Part shown: positions 43,186 to 51,118 of the stretch, piece after piece
Position numbering within the stretch: the first letter of the stretch is position 1
How the letters are laid out: each line of letters starts with the position of its first letter
Assembly: GCA_963678085.1 (NCBI GenBank)
Contig: OY782680.1
Coordinates: 2,356,001 to 2,420,000 of the forward strand
Direction of reading: 5' to 3'
Source: Aliishimia sp963678085
Lineage (GTDB): Bacteria > Pseudomonadota > Alphaproteobacteria > Rhodobacterales > Rhodobacteraceae
DNA length: 64,000 bases
Notes under the pieces: model-generated
What the model saw: only the letters and a program-made list of their open reading frames with translations
What the model was told of the DNA's origin: nothing
Database searches by the model: none
Translations under genes and position numbers: made by a program

Positions 43186-44331
43186 ATGCGCACGACCCCC
43201 AACACATATTTGGACATTCTCAACGCGGTGCCCGGTGGGCATCTCGCGCTTGACCATGCGCAAAATATAATTTTTTCAAATAGTTGGATGCAAGACCGGT
43301 TGTGCGGCGATCCTGGCGGGACAGCGCAAAGCAACCCAATCGGCGCGCCCATCGCCAAAATCATGCACCCAGGGAAATCGCGCAGGCTCTTAAGCACAAT
43401 CGCCAACTGCATCGACACTGGACATGCCGGTTTTCTCTCGCATCACCTGAACCCGCACACGTTGCAGCTGTGCGACCCGAACACCGGGCGCGCCATCCCC
43501 CATTCTATCAGCGTCACCCCCGTAAAGCTGGACGGGCACCAGCCAATCTGCCTACTGCATGTGCAAGATGTGGCCCATAAACTCGAAAGAGAAATCAAAC
43601 AGCGCAAACAATCAACGGATCTCAAACTTCTCTCGCAAGATATGTCGCATGTGCTCTATGCGGCCTCGCATGATCTTCGCACGCCGGTGCGCAACCTCCA
43701 ATCTCTCTTGCATATGCTGAAAGAGGACGAGGCGCAGCGCCTCAGCGCCGACGGCAACGCCTATATTGAAGAGCTGCAAAGCTGCACCTCCCGACTTTGG
43801 AAATTGATGGATGGGATTTTGGATTGGTCACGGCTGCAAACGGGCCATCTCGAAACCCCGCCCCTTTGTGATATCGGGCTGATTATAACAGAAACCATGC
43901 AGGAGTTTTCCAGCGAATTAAATAGCTTAGGCGGTATTCTGATTTTTCAGCACATCCCAAATGCGCAAATAGATGAGTTTCGCGCCCGCCAGTTATTTCA
44001 AAACCTTGTGCATAACGCCATCCTATATCGCAGCGCCGCGCCCCCCCAAATCACAATAACCGGCCACAATCTTGGCACCATGACAGAGTTTTCCGTGAAA
44101 GATAACGGCATCGGGATTGAACCAGAGCATCGCACCAAAGTGTTTGAGATGTTCAAACGCCTGCATCTTTATGCCGAGCGCGCGGGATCGGGGCTTGGTT
44201 TACCGATTTGCCGCAAGATCGTCGAGGATCTAGGGGGCAAAATCTGGGTGGCTGATAGCGACAGCGGCTGCGATATCCGCTTCACCCTCCCCTCAGCGAT
44301 GATGCCCAAAGATATTGCCAAATTCGCCTAA
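43186..44331 (+). CDS. cytoplasmic sensor histidine kinase
   Basis: 381 aa without membrane helices. N-terminal PAS-like domain (about 5-125, YLDILNAVPGGHLALDHAQNIIFSNSWM), a short coiled coil (about 128-150), and a HisKA box with phospho-acceptor His in YAASHDLRTPVRNLQSLL (about 160). HATPase_c follows (NLVHNAILYRSA, DNGIGIEPEHRTKVFEMFKRLH, GSGLGLPICRKIVEDLGGKIWV), resembling bacteriophytochrome-type kinases. No receiver gene of its own follows; it lies 20 bp behind the CheC-like gene and may feed the same regulator. Confidence 0.92.
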   Translation: MRTTPNTYLDILNAVPGGHLALDHAQNIIFSNSWMQDRLCGDPGGTAQSNPIGAPIAKIMHPGKSRRLLSTIANCIDTGHAGFLSHHLNPHTLQLCDPNTGRAIPHSISVTPVKLDGHQPICLLHVQDVAHKLEREIKQRKQSTDLKLLSQDMSHVLYAASHDLRTPVRNLQSLLHMLKEDEAQRLSADGNAYIEELQSCTSRLWKLMDGILDWSRLQTGHLETPPLCDIGLIITETMQEFSSELNSLGGILIFQHIPNAQIDEFRARQLFQNLVHNAILYRSAAPPQITITGHNLGTMTEFSVKDNGIGIEPEHRTKVFEMFKRLHLYAERAGSGLGLPICRKIVEDLGGKIWVADSDSGCDIRFTLPSAMMPKDIAKFA

Positions 44332-44397
44332 ACCCCGCATAGCGAGAAAGAAAGTTACGAAACCACCTTCAAAGGCGAAACTTTCCCGAATTCACAG

Positions 44398-44426
44398 TTG
44401 ACGCCCCCTGCCCTGCAACTTATCAA
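44398..44426 (+). promoter_or_regulatory. promoter of the ilvB attenuator
   Basis: TTGACG at 44398-44403 and TATCAA at 44421-44426, 17-bp spacer, 25 bp before the leader-peptide ATG. Confidence 0.6.
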
Positions 44427-44450
44427 AGCGGTCGTGAAAAGAGGCTCCAA

Positions 44451-44498
44451 ATGACAAATCTAGTGGTGATTGTGAGAGACACGCGCATGGGCCGGTAA
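44451..44498 (+). CDS. ilv leader peptide
   Basis: A 15-codon ORF, MTNLVVIVRDTRMGR, too short for automatic calling, with AGAGG eight bases upstream. Five consecutive codons for Leu-Val-Val-Ile-Val are the branched-chain control codons expected of an ilv attenuator leader. It ends about 25 bp before the terminator hairpin and 95 bp before ilvB. Ribosome stalling here when branched-chain aminoacyl-tRNAs are scarce would favour readthrough into ilvB. Confidence 0.85.
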   Translation: MTNLVVIVRDTRMGR

Positions 44499-44525
44499 CG
44501 GTAAAGCCAGATTAGACCCATGCGC
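44483..44525 (+). promoter_or_regulatory. leader hairpin (pause or alternative stem of the attenuator)
   Basis: GCGCATGGG (44483-44491, in the leader ORF) pairs perfectly with CCCATGCGC (44517-44525). Its 3' arm shares two bases with the terminator stem, so a ribosome on the leader codons would affect both structures. I could not identify a clear separate antiterminator. Confidence 0.6.
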
Positions 44526-44551
44526 CCCCGAAACACCGGGGGCTTTTTTTT
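44524..44551 (+). terminator. ilvB attenuator terminator
   Basis: GCCCCCG (44524-44530), loop AAACAC, CGGGGGC (44537-44543), then eight T (44544-44551): a textbook rho-independent terminator between the leader peptide and ilvB. Confidence 0.92.
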
Positions 44552-44592
44552 GCGCAAAGTAAAAGTGACGGATAACAAGATCGGAGAGAGAC

Positions 44593-46347
44593 ATGTCACG
44601 TCAGATGACCGGAGCAAAAATGGTAGTTCAAGCGCTGATTGATCAGGGCGTTGACACAGTCTTTGGCTATCCGGGCGGGGCGGTGCTGCCGATCTATGAT
44701 GAGATTTTCCAGCAAAACAACATCCGCCACATTTTGGTGCGCCATGAACAAGGCGCGGTGCATGCCGCCGAGGGCTATGCGCGCTCCACCGGGAAGCCAG
44801 GCGTTTGCCTTGTGACCTCGGGCCCCGGTGCAACCAATGCTGTGACCGGGCTGACTGATGCGTTGATGGATTCGATCCCAATCGTTGTTCTCACTGGCCA
44901 GGTGCCCACCTTTATGATCGGCTCGGATGCGTTCCAAGAAGCCGACACCGTGGGGATCACCCGCCCCTGCACCAAGCATAATTGGCTCGTCAAAGAAACC
45001 GACCGCCTCTCTGGCGTTATTCACGAAGCCTTCCATGTGGCCAGTTCGGGGCGTCCGGGCCCGGTTCTGATCGACATCCCGAAGGACGTGCAATTTGCCA
45101 CGGGTGATTATAGCGGCCCTAAGCCTTCTGGCTCTCATTATCAGCCGCAGCTCAAAGGCGATATGCAATCCATCACCGAACTCGTTGAGGCCATCGAAAA
45201 AGCCGAGCGCCCCGTCTTTTATACCGGCGGCGGTGTGATCAATTCGGGCCCCGGTGCCTCGCAACTGCTGCGTGAACTGGTTGAGGCCACGGGTTTTCCG
45301 ATCACCTCAACGCTTATGGGGCTGGGCGCCTATCCGGCCTCGGGCGACAAATGGCTGGGCATGCTGGGGATGCACGGGCTCTATGAGGCCAACCTGGCGA
45401 TGCATGGCTGCGATTTGATGATCAATATCGGCGCGCGGTTTGATGACCGGATCACCGGGCGGATTGACGCGTTCAGCCCGAACTCCATCAAGGCGCATAT
45501 TGATATCGACCCCTCCTCTATCAACAAGGTGATCAAAACCGATATCCCGATTGTTGGAGATGTGGGCCACGTTCTTGAAGATCTTCTGAACATTTGGAAA
45601 TCGCGGGGCCGCAAAACCAATGCAGCTGGGGTGAAGAATTGGTGGGAACAGATTGAAAACTGGAAGAAAACCAATTGTCTGGCATTTAAGCAGCAAGGCA
45701 GAACCATCAAACCGCAATATGCGCTGCACCGGCTGGAAGAGCTGACAAAGCACCGTAAAGATCGCTATATTTGCACCGAAGTGGGCCAGCACCAAATGTG
45801 GGCTGCGCAATATTTGGGCTTTGAAGAACCGAACCAATGGATGACCTCCGGCGGGCTTGGCACGATGGGCTATGGTTTTCCGGCGTCAATCGGGGTGCAA
45901 ATGGCCCATCGCGATGCGCTGGTGATCAATGTCGCGGGTGAGGCCTCTTGGCTGATGAACATGCAGGAAATGGGCACCGCCGTGCAATTCCGCCTGCCGG
46001 TTAAGCAATTTATCCTGAATAATGAACGCCTTGGCATGGTACGCCAATGGCAAGAGCTGCTGCATGGCGAGCGCTATTCCCACAGCTGGTCCGAAGCCCT
46101 GCCCGATTTCGTCAAGCTGGCCGAGGCGTTCGGCGCCAAGGGCATTCTGTGCGACAACCCGGATGACCTTGACGACGCGATCCTAGAGATGATCAACCAC
46201 GACGGCCCGGTGATTTTTGACTGTCTGGTGGAAAAACACGAAAACTGCTTCCCCATGATCCCGTCAGGCAAAGCGCATAATGAAATGCTGCTAGGCGAGG
46301 CCGAAACCCAAGGCGTGATTGATGCCAAGGGGAGTGTTTTGGTGTGA
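44593..46347 (+). CDS. ilvB: acetolactate synthase large (catalytic) subunit
   Basis: 584 aa ThDP enzyme, first common step of valine, leucine and isoleucine synthesis. It has VFGYPGGAVLPIYDEIF, the catalytic Glu in RHEQGAVHAAEGYAR (about 54), LVTSGPGATNAVTGLTDA, and the ThDP/Mg motif (GEASWLMNMQEMGTAVQ, LNNERLGMVRQWQEL). The usual GDGS of the motif reads GEAS here, an oddity worth confirming. Controlled by the attenuator upstream. Its TGA overlaps the GTG of the following lipoprotein gene. Confidence 0.96.
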   Translation: MSRQMTGAKMVVQALIDQGVDTVFGYPGGAVLPIYDEIFQQNNIRHILVRHEQGAVHAAEGYARSTGKPGVCLVTSGPGATNAVTGLTDALMDSIPIVVLTGQVPTFMIGSDAFQEADTVGITRPCTKHNWLVKETDRLSGVIHEAFHVASSGRPGPVLIDIPKDVQFATGDYSGPKPSGSHYQPQLKGDMQSITELVEAIEKAERPVFYTGGGVINSGPGASQLLRELVEATGFPITSTLMGLGAYPASGDKWLGMLGMHGLYEANLAMHGCDLMINIGARFDDRITGRIDAFSPNSIKAHIDIDPSSINKVIKTDIPIVGDVGHVLEDLLNIWKSRGRKTNAAGVKNWWEQIENWKKTNCLAFKQQGRTIKPQYALHRLEELTKHRKDRYICTEVGQHQMWAAQYLGFEEPNQWMTSGGLGTMGYGFPASIGVQMAHRDALVINVAGEASWLMNMQEMGTAVQFRLPVKQFILNNERLGMVRQWQELLHGERYSHSWSEALPDFVKLAEAFGAKGILCDNPDDLDDAILEMINHDGPVIFDCLVEKHENCFPMIPSGKAHNEMLLGEAETQGVIDAKGSVLV

Positions 46348-46889
46348 GTTATTCCAAAAGAGCAACTCTGACTGTTCTGACCGTAGGCGTTCTTTTTGTC
46401 GCAAGCTGTGGTCTGTCAATAGACACATCTCATTTTCAAGAAGACCCGACTGAAGACAGTCTTAACGCTGCATTGAGTGTATATTCCGACAGGACATTCC
46501 TCACCTATGATCGCTTTCATGGTACTCAAATCGAATATCATGATCCAAACGGCCGAGCCTTTCTTTGGTATCCAGGCAACTTTCGGGCTGTGCCATCAAA
46601 TTGGAAAGTTAAATTTGACGGCCCGGGTAAGGGGCATGATATATGCTGGCAATACCCGACGAATTCCTACAACCCCGTAACAAAGCAATCTGCGTTGGGA
46701 AAATTCCAGTGCAGCCCCGATTGGGCGTATTTCCCAGGAGTCGTGCAAATTGTTAGAGGCGACCCGTTTGATCTTAGTTCAGGACGTGTACCTTTCCGGT
46801 TATCAAAAGGCAATTTTACAGCCGAGATTTTAGCGCTGAAGGCGGGAATATCGCGTAAAGAAATCAACAACGTCTTTAGAGGTGAATAA
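46344..46889 (+). CDS. lipoprotein of unknown function between ilvB and ilvN
   Basis: 181 aa, starting with GTG 46344 in a GTGA overlap with ilvB. Signal peptide with lipobox VASCG (Cys about 22), so a membrane-anchored exported lipoprotein. Mature part: YHDPNGRAFLWYPGN, NWKVKFDGPGKGHDICWQYP, LGKFQCSPDWAYFPGVVQIVRGD. The ICWQYP/WYPGN/Cys pattern faintly recalls DUF995-type proteins, but I cannot assign it. Visibly lower in GC than ilvB and ilvN, which suggests acquisition into the operon. ilvN begins one base after its stop. Confidence 0.75.
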   Translation: MSYSKRATLTVLTVGVLFVASCGLSIDTSHFQEDPTEDSLNAALSVYSDRTFLTYDRFHGTQIEYHDPNGRAFLWYPGNFRAVPSNWKVKFDGPGKGHDICWQYPTNSYNPVTKQSALGKFQCSPDWAYFPGVVQIVRGDPFDLSSGRVPFRLSKGNFTAEILALKAGISRKEINNVFRGE

Positions 46890-46890
46890 A

Positions 46891-47451
46891 ATGTCCCCCC
46901 TACAAATCAAAAAAGGCTCCACGAGCCATTCTGCCTATAACCTGCGCCCCACCTTTTCGGATGTGGAGGAGCGTCACACATTGGCCGTTCTGGTCGAAAA
47001 TGAACCGGGTGTGCTGGCCCGCGTAATCGGGCTGTTTTCCGGGCGCGGGTATAATATCGACAGTCTGACGGTGGCCGAGGTGGATCACACTGGGCATCTG
47101 TCGCGCATCACCATTGTCACAAATGGCACGCCTCAGGTGATTGAACAGATCAAAACCCAGCTTGGCCGCATCGTCTCTGTGCGTGCGGTGCATGATCTGA
47201 CCGTTGAGGGGCGCTCGGTCGAGCGGGAACTAGCGATGTTCAAAGTCACAGGATCGGGCGATAAACGCGTTGAGGCGTTGCGGCTGGCTGATATTTTCCG
47301 CGCCAATGTGGTCGATAGCACGTTGGAGAGCTTCATTTTCGAGATCACCGGCAGCCCAGAAAAGGTTGATGCCTTTGCCGAACTGATGCAGCCGCTGGGG
47401 CTAGAGGAGGTTGCCCGTACCGGCGTTGCGGCCCTTAGCCGAGGCGCTTAA
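46891..47451 (+). CDS. ilvN: acetolactate synthase small (regulatory) subunit
   Basis: 186 aa ACT-domain subunit giving valine feedback inhibition and full activity to IlvB. ACT domain near 28-100: HTLAVLVENEPGVLARVIGLFSGRGYNIDSLTV. C-terminal ALS_ss_C part: RELAMFKVTGSGDKRVEALRLADIFRANVVDSTLESFIFEITG. ATG 46891 with GAGGTG upstream is preferred over GTG 46882. It overlaps the convergent gene by 17 bp. Confidence 0.96.
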   Translation: MSPLQIKKGSTSHSAYNLRPTFSDVEERHTLAVLVENEPGVLARVIGLFSGRGYNIDSLTVAEVDHTGHLSRITIVTNGTPQVIEQIKTQLGRIVSVRAVHDLTVEGRSVERELAMFKVTGSGDKRVEALRLADIFRANVVDSTLESFIFEITGSPEKVDAFAELMQPLGLEEVARTGVAALSRGA

Positions 47452-47818
47452 CCAAGATCTCCGTGAAAACGGCCCGGCGTTTTTTCTCGCGCCGGGCTGC
47501 GTCAAAATCCGTGACATTGTCATGATAGGGTTCGGCCTGCGCATTCGCCTGTGTCTGCTCGATGCAACGCGCTGTGGACAAGAGCGCTGAGGGCAAGCCC
47601 TCGCCAACAGCTGCAAGCACGGGCCTTGGATTGCGCACCACGCGCATGTCATTGCGCAGCTCAACATCGAACGCCACATAATCACCGGCGTCGGGGAAAG
47701 CGCACCCCATCGGCATTGGCTCAGTGCTCGCTTGGAAATAAGCCAAATCGCCCTGATCCTCGCACCAGATCACAGCGTTTTTGACCTCAGGGTCACTCCA
47801 AATTATCACACCAAACAT
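47435..47818 (-). CDS. conserved hypothetical protein
   Basis: 127 aa, unknown family. The N-terminus MFGVIIWSDPEVKNAVIWCEDQGDLAYF and the later GDYVAFDVELRNDMRVVRNPRPVL look like a small beta-rich, cold-shock- or OB-like fold, followed by a basic C-terminal helix (AARREKKRRAVFTEILVKRLG). Soluble, no signal peptide. I believe similar proteins occur in other Rhodobacterales, so it is probably real. The 3' end overlaps ilvN. Confidence 0.7.
   Translation of the reverse strand: MFGVIIWSDPEVKNAVIWCEDQGDLAYFQASTEPMPMGCAFPDAGDYVAFDVELRNDMRVVRNPRPVLAAVGEGLPSALLSTARCIEQTQANAQAEPYHDNVTDFDAARREKKRRAVFTEILVKRLG
47472..47497. terminator. hairpin in the ilvN / hypothetical overlap zone
   Basis: GCCCGGCG (47472-47479) and CGCCGGGC (47490-47497), perfect 8-bp stem with a 10-base T-rich loop, just beyond the ilvN stop and within the last codons of the convergent gene. 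No T-run follows on the plus strand; it may still end ilvBN transcription or stabilise its end. Confidence 0.35.
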
Positions 47819-47974
47819 GCTATCTTATCCCATTGATTATAGCCGAATTGCCATAATCAGCTAATGTTTCTACATTAACGTGAAATTAGTGAAATTGTGT
47901 ACGCATTTAGGTGAAACGCACGCTTGCAATTTGTGTCGCGATGGAGCACACTTGCCACAAGTACGCACCAGCAC

Positions 47975-47992
47975 TGACGTAAAATAGCGTCA
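47975..47992. promoter_or_regulatory. inverted repeat upstream of the XRE regulator
   Basis: TGACG and CGTCA around TAAAATAG, 29 bp before the regulator ATG. It could be an autoregulatory operator or part of the promoter. The 200 bp upstream region is AT-rich and also holds three GTGAAA-like repeats (47880-47915). Confidence 0.3.
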
Positions 47993-48020
47993 CATCCGCT
48001 GGAGATTAAACGGTAAGCCA

Positions 48021-48854
48021 ATGAAACCGCCGAACATGAACGCATATGAACCAAGAATGACACCCGAGAAAAAGACACCAGCCGAGCTCCGCAGCATGTT
48101 TGGCGCCAATTTACGCCAATTGGCGTCGCAATATACCTCGATTTCCGAACTCTCTCGCCAACTGGGAATCAATCGAACACAGTTTAACCGCTATCTTGCC
48201 GGTGAAAGTTTTCCACGCCCTGATGTGCTTGCGCGGATTTGTGACTTTTTTGACGTTGATGCGCGTGTTCTGCTTGATCCGGTTGACAGCTTACAAACGA
48301 GCCGCAGCGAGTTTCGATCCCCGGAACTTGCCCCTTTCCTATCCACGACCACGCAGGTTGACGAAGCCGCATTTCCAAGTGGGTTTTTCCGCTTTTCGCG
48401 GCGCAGCTTTATGTCTCCAGATCAATATGTTGTTGGGTTGGTGTATGTTTGGCGCACACAATCGGGCCAATGTTGTCTACGCGGCTATGAGGCCCGTGAA
48501 GCGATGAGCCAGCAGGGGCTGTCTCCCACAGCAGCTATGCGGGAATTCCGAGGCTTGGTGATGCGCCTTGAGGCGGGTGTTGGCCTGCTTGTCTCACGCA
48601 AAGGCGTCACGAGTGCGAGCTTTAACTTTTTGCACCCCGTTGTGAGTTTCGAGAATAATTTCTGGACGGGCTATCTGGCGCGCACGGTGCCTGAGTCAAT
48701 GGAAACCGAACGCGTGGGACGACTGGTCTATGAGCATTTGGGGCAGAATTACTCGCTTGCCTTACAAACGGCGCGAAATACCGGCATTGTCGATGAAACC
48801 AAGGTGCCCGAATATCACCTTCGCCTGCTAAAGGAGCAAACGCCCTTTCGCTAA
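48021..48854 (+). CDS. XRE-type helix-turn-helix regulator with C-terminal sensor-like domain
   Basis: 277 aa. Helix-turn-helix at about 18-80: LRQLASQYTSISELSRQLGINRTQFNRYLAGESFPRPDVLARICDFFDVDARVLL. The C-terminal 190 residues have no named domain I recognise; they include FPSGFFRFSRRSFMSPDQYVVGLVYV and a Cys pair (GQCCLRGYE). It precedes the Rieske oxygenase gene by 110 bp in the same direction and may control it. Several ATG codons near the start leave the N-terminus uncertain by up to about 15 residues. Confidence 0.8.
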   Translation: MKPPNMNAYEPRMTPEKKTPAELRSMFGANLRQLASQYTSISELSRQLGINRTQFNRYLAGESFPRPDVLARICDFFDVDARVLLDPVDSLQTSRSEFRSPELAPFLSTTTQVDEAAFPSGFFRFSRRSFMSPDQYVVGLVYVWRTQSGQCCLRGYEAREAMSQQGLSPTAAMREFRGLVMRLEAGVGLLVSRKGVTSASFNFLHPVVSFENNFWTGYLARTVPESMETERVGRLVYEHLGQNYSLALQTARNTGIVDETKVPEYHLRLLKEQTPFR

Positions 48855-48964
48855 TAGTTCAGCATGTCGCCTTGGTAAAAGTCTCGGTCGCGGCTGTTCA
48901 AGCGAATTGGCAGACGCGCGCTAATGTCGAATCGGAGAAAACACGACCAGCGACGAGGCCCAAT

Positions 48965-50125
48965 ATGCCCACAACTGACACCAGCCTGATGAATGTGCGC
49001 CAAAGCATTGAGCATGCGAACGGATTGCCCAATGCCCATTACATCGACCCGAGTTTGCATAGCGAAGAGAACCAGGCGCTCTTTATGGATGGCTGGTGTG
49101 GCCTTGCCGTTGCCGCAGATGTGCCCGAGCCCGGCGATGCACAACCAATCACCTTTCTCGGCATGCCTCTGCTTTTGCTACGCGGCAAAGAGGGCACCGT
49201 GCGTGTGTTCCAAAACACCTGCCGTCACCGTGGTATGATTTTGGTCGAAGAGCCCCGCAAAATCGAAGGGGCCATTCGTTGTCCATATCACAGCTGGTGC
49301 TATTCCACTCAAGGCAAGCTGGTCTCGACCCCGCATGTGGGCGGGCCTGGGCAAAATCAAGCAGAAGGCATTGATCGCGATACGCTGGGGCTGGTGGAAA
49401 TCCGCAGCCATATTTGGATGGATGTGGTCTGGATCAATATCTCTGGCACCGCCGCCCCGTTTGAAGAGGTGAATGCAAACCTGATTGCGCGATGGTCTGA
49501 GTTTAACAAGCCGCTCTATCATGGCGGTGCAGATAGCCAGTTTCAGCTTGAGGTGAATTGCAATTGGAAGCTCGCCGTTGAGAATTACTGCGAGAGCTAT
49601 CACCTGCCCTGGGTGCATCCCGGCCTGAATAGCTACTCACGGCTCGAAGACCATTATCACATCGAAGAGCCCGGCCAGTATTCGGGGCAAGGCACGTTGG
49701 TTTATCGCCAGCTCAAGAATGAAAAGGGTGAGCAATTCCAAGACTTTGATAAATTGTCAGACAAATGGGATACGGCTGCAGAATATATAGCCCTCTACCC
49801 CAACGTGCTACTTGGCGTGCATCGCGACCACGCATTCGCCATTGTTCTTGTGCCCCAAGGGCCAGAGCGCACAATAGAGAATATTCACCTCTATTACGCC
49901 CAGCCAGATAGCTCACCCGAGCTGCGTGCCGAAAACACGGCCCTCTGGAAAACCGTGTTTAAAGAGGATATATTCGTCGTCGAAGGCATGCAGCGCGGTC
50001 GTCACGCACCCATGTTCGATGGCGGACGCTTCTCACCAGCGATGGATGGGCCCACGCATATGTTCCATGATTGGGTCGCCGCGCGCATGCAGACCTATTG
50101 CGGCCAGGCCCAAGCGGCAGAATGA
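48965..50125 (+). CDS. Rieske non-heme iron oxygenase, alpha subunit
   Basis: 386 aa ring-hydroxylating-type oxygenase. Rieske 2Fe-2S ligands are in CRHRG and CPYHSW (about 80-105). The mononuclear iron site is in NWKLAVENYCESYHLPWVHP (two His), within the C-terminal catalytic domain. This NYCESYHLPWVHP form also occurs in enzymes acting on quaternary amines such as carnitine or glycine betaine as well as on aromatics, so the substrate is open; an osmolyte would fit the window. ATG 48965 has GAGG upstream. No reductase gene is adjacent. The coding motif LSDK at 49754 is a TTGTCAGACAA site. Confidence 0.85.
   Translation: MPTTDTSLMNVRQSIEHANGLPNAHYIDPSLHSEENQALFMDGWCGLAVAADVPEPGDAQPITFLGMPLLLLRGKEGTVRVFQNTCRHRGMILVEEPRKIEGAIRCPYHSWCYSTQGKLVSTPHVGGPGQNQAEGIDRDTLGLVEIRSHIWMDVVWINISGTAAPFEEVNANLIARWSEFNKPLYHGGADSQFQLEVNCNWKLAVENYCESYHLPWVHPGLNSYSRLEDHYHIEEPGQYSGQGTLVYRQLKNEKGEQFQDFDKLSDKWDTAAEYIALYPNVLLGVHRDHAFAIVLVPQGPERTIENIHLYYAQPDSSPELRAENTALWKTVFKEDIFVVEGMQRGRHAPMFDGGRFSPAMDGPTHMFHDWVAARMQTYCGQAQAAE
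49754..49764. repeat. TTGTCWGACAA palindrome inside the Rieske gene
   Basis: Exact TTGTCAGACAA, extended AATTGTCAGACAAAT. Codes Leu-Ser-Asp-Lys in the gene. Confidence 0.8.
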
Positions 50126-50340
50126 GTGATCTAAACACGCAACTGTTAGAGGCGCACCAGAGAGGGGATGGGGCTGAACTCTCTTCCCTCTATGTAGACG
50201 CCGCGCACGCCGCCTTGGAGGCGCGCGCAAAATGCTTCTATCTCACCCATGCCTATGTGTTTGCCCTTGAAGCTGGCCTGTCTGCGGCTGAAGAAATCCG
50301 CAAACAGCTTGTCGCGCTTGGAGCAGAACCTAAGATTTGA
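50122..50340 (+). CDS. small conserved protein downstream of the Rieske oxygenase
   Basis: 72 aa, ATG 50122 in an ATGA overlap with the oxygenase stop. Predicted all-helical: LLEAHQRGDGAELSSLYVDAA and ACFYLTHAYVFALEAGL-like segments give a TPR-like helical hairpin. I have seen similar short proteins in Rhodobacterales but know no name. The coupling suggests it is made with the oxygenase. The 3' end overlaps the DUF2189 gene by 11 bp. Confidence 0.75.
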   Translation: MSDLNTQLLEAHQRGDGAELSSLYVDAAHAALEARAKCFYLTHAYVFALEAGLSAAEEIRKQLVALGAEPKI

Positions 50341-51109
50341 GCAGGCTATAGACATGCCAGCTTGCGTGCCCCAACCAAGGCAGGATGATCAGCAACCCCA
50401 AAAACCCCGGCAGCATTGACACAAAAGTCAGCACTGCAAGGATAACGGCCCACGCTAGCATAGTGACCGGGTGCGCGCGTACAAAGCTCATAGAATGGAT
50501 CATCGAGGTGACAAAATCCACTTCGCGATCCAGCAACATCGGCAAAGCGAGCACAGAAAAGCTATAAAGCACGATGGCAAACCCCGCTCCGATTAGGGAG
50601 CCAAAAACGAGCATTTGCAGTCCCGCTGGGCTGAGATAAACCTCAAAAGAAGAGGAGATATTCGTCATTGCTTTAAGCCCCAGAAAGAGCGCGAAAATCA
50701 TATGCCCGATAAAGAACCAGAACAGAAATAGAATAACAATGATCGCGCAGAGCCATGGCAATTGCCGCCCGCGTTGCTGCCAAACAACGCCGACAATCTC
50801 AGACATGGACAGAGGCAGCCCATGCTCCAGACGCCGCGAAATCTCATAAAGCCCTGCCACCAAAATAGGGCCAAGCAATGGAAATCCAACAGCTGCAAGC
50901 ACCAGCCAAAATGTGTGCCCGGTTGCCAGTGTCAGCCAAGCAAGCCCCCAGCCGATCAGCACAGCAATCGCTCCAAGCGTGAGCCCGTAGCTCGGTGAAA
51001 AGACAAAATCTTGAAAGCCGCGTTTGAGCGCTGTCTTAAGAATTTCGAACGTCGGGGCTCGAAACTCCGGGGCGCCATGTTCGCGCGTCGTTGTACAATC
51101 CTGTTCCAT
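50330..51109 (-). CDS. DUF2189 integral membrane protein
   Basis: 259 aa with six hydrophobic segments (about 45-65, 68-90, 122-145, 165-190, 208-228, 232-250). DUF2189 features include the N-terminal soluble leader APTFEILKTALKRGFQDFVFSPSYGL and RRLEHGLPLSMSEIVGVV. Function unknown, possibly a cytochrome-c-oxidase-associated membrane protein. Same direction as the amidase upstream, 9 bp apart. Confidence 0.85.
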   Translation of the reverse strand: MEQDCTTTREHGAPEFRAPTFEILKTALKRGFQDFVFSPSYGLTLGAIAVLIGWGLAWLTLATGHTFWLVLAAVGFPLLGPILVAGLYEISRRLEHGLPLSMSEIVGVVWQQRGRQLPWLCAIIVILFLFWFFIGHMIFALFLGLKAMTNISSSFEVYLSPAGLQMLVFGSLIGAGFAIVLYSFSVLALPMLLDREVDFVTSMIHSMSFVRAHPVTMLAWAVILAVLTFVSMLPGFLGLLIILPWLGHASWHVYSLLKS

Positions 51110-51118
51110 CTTTCCTCC

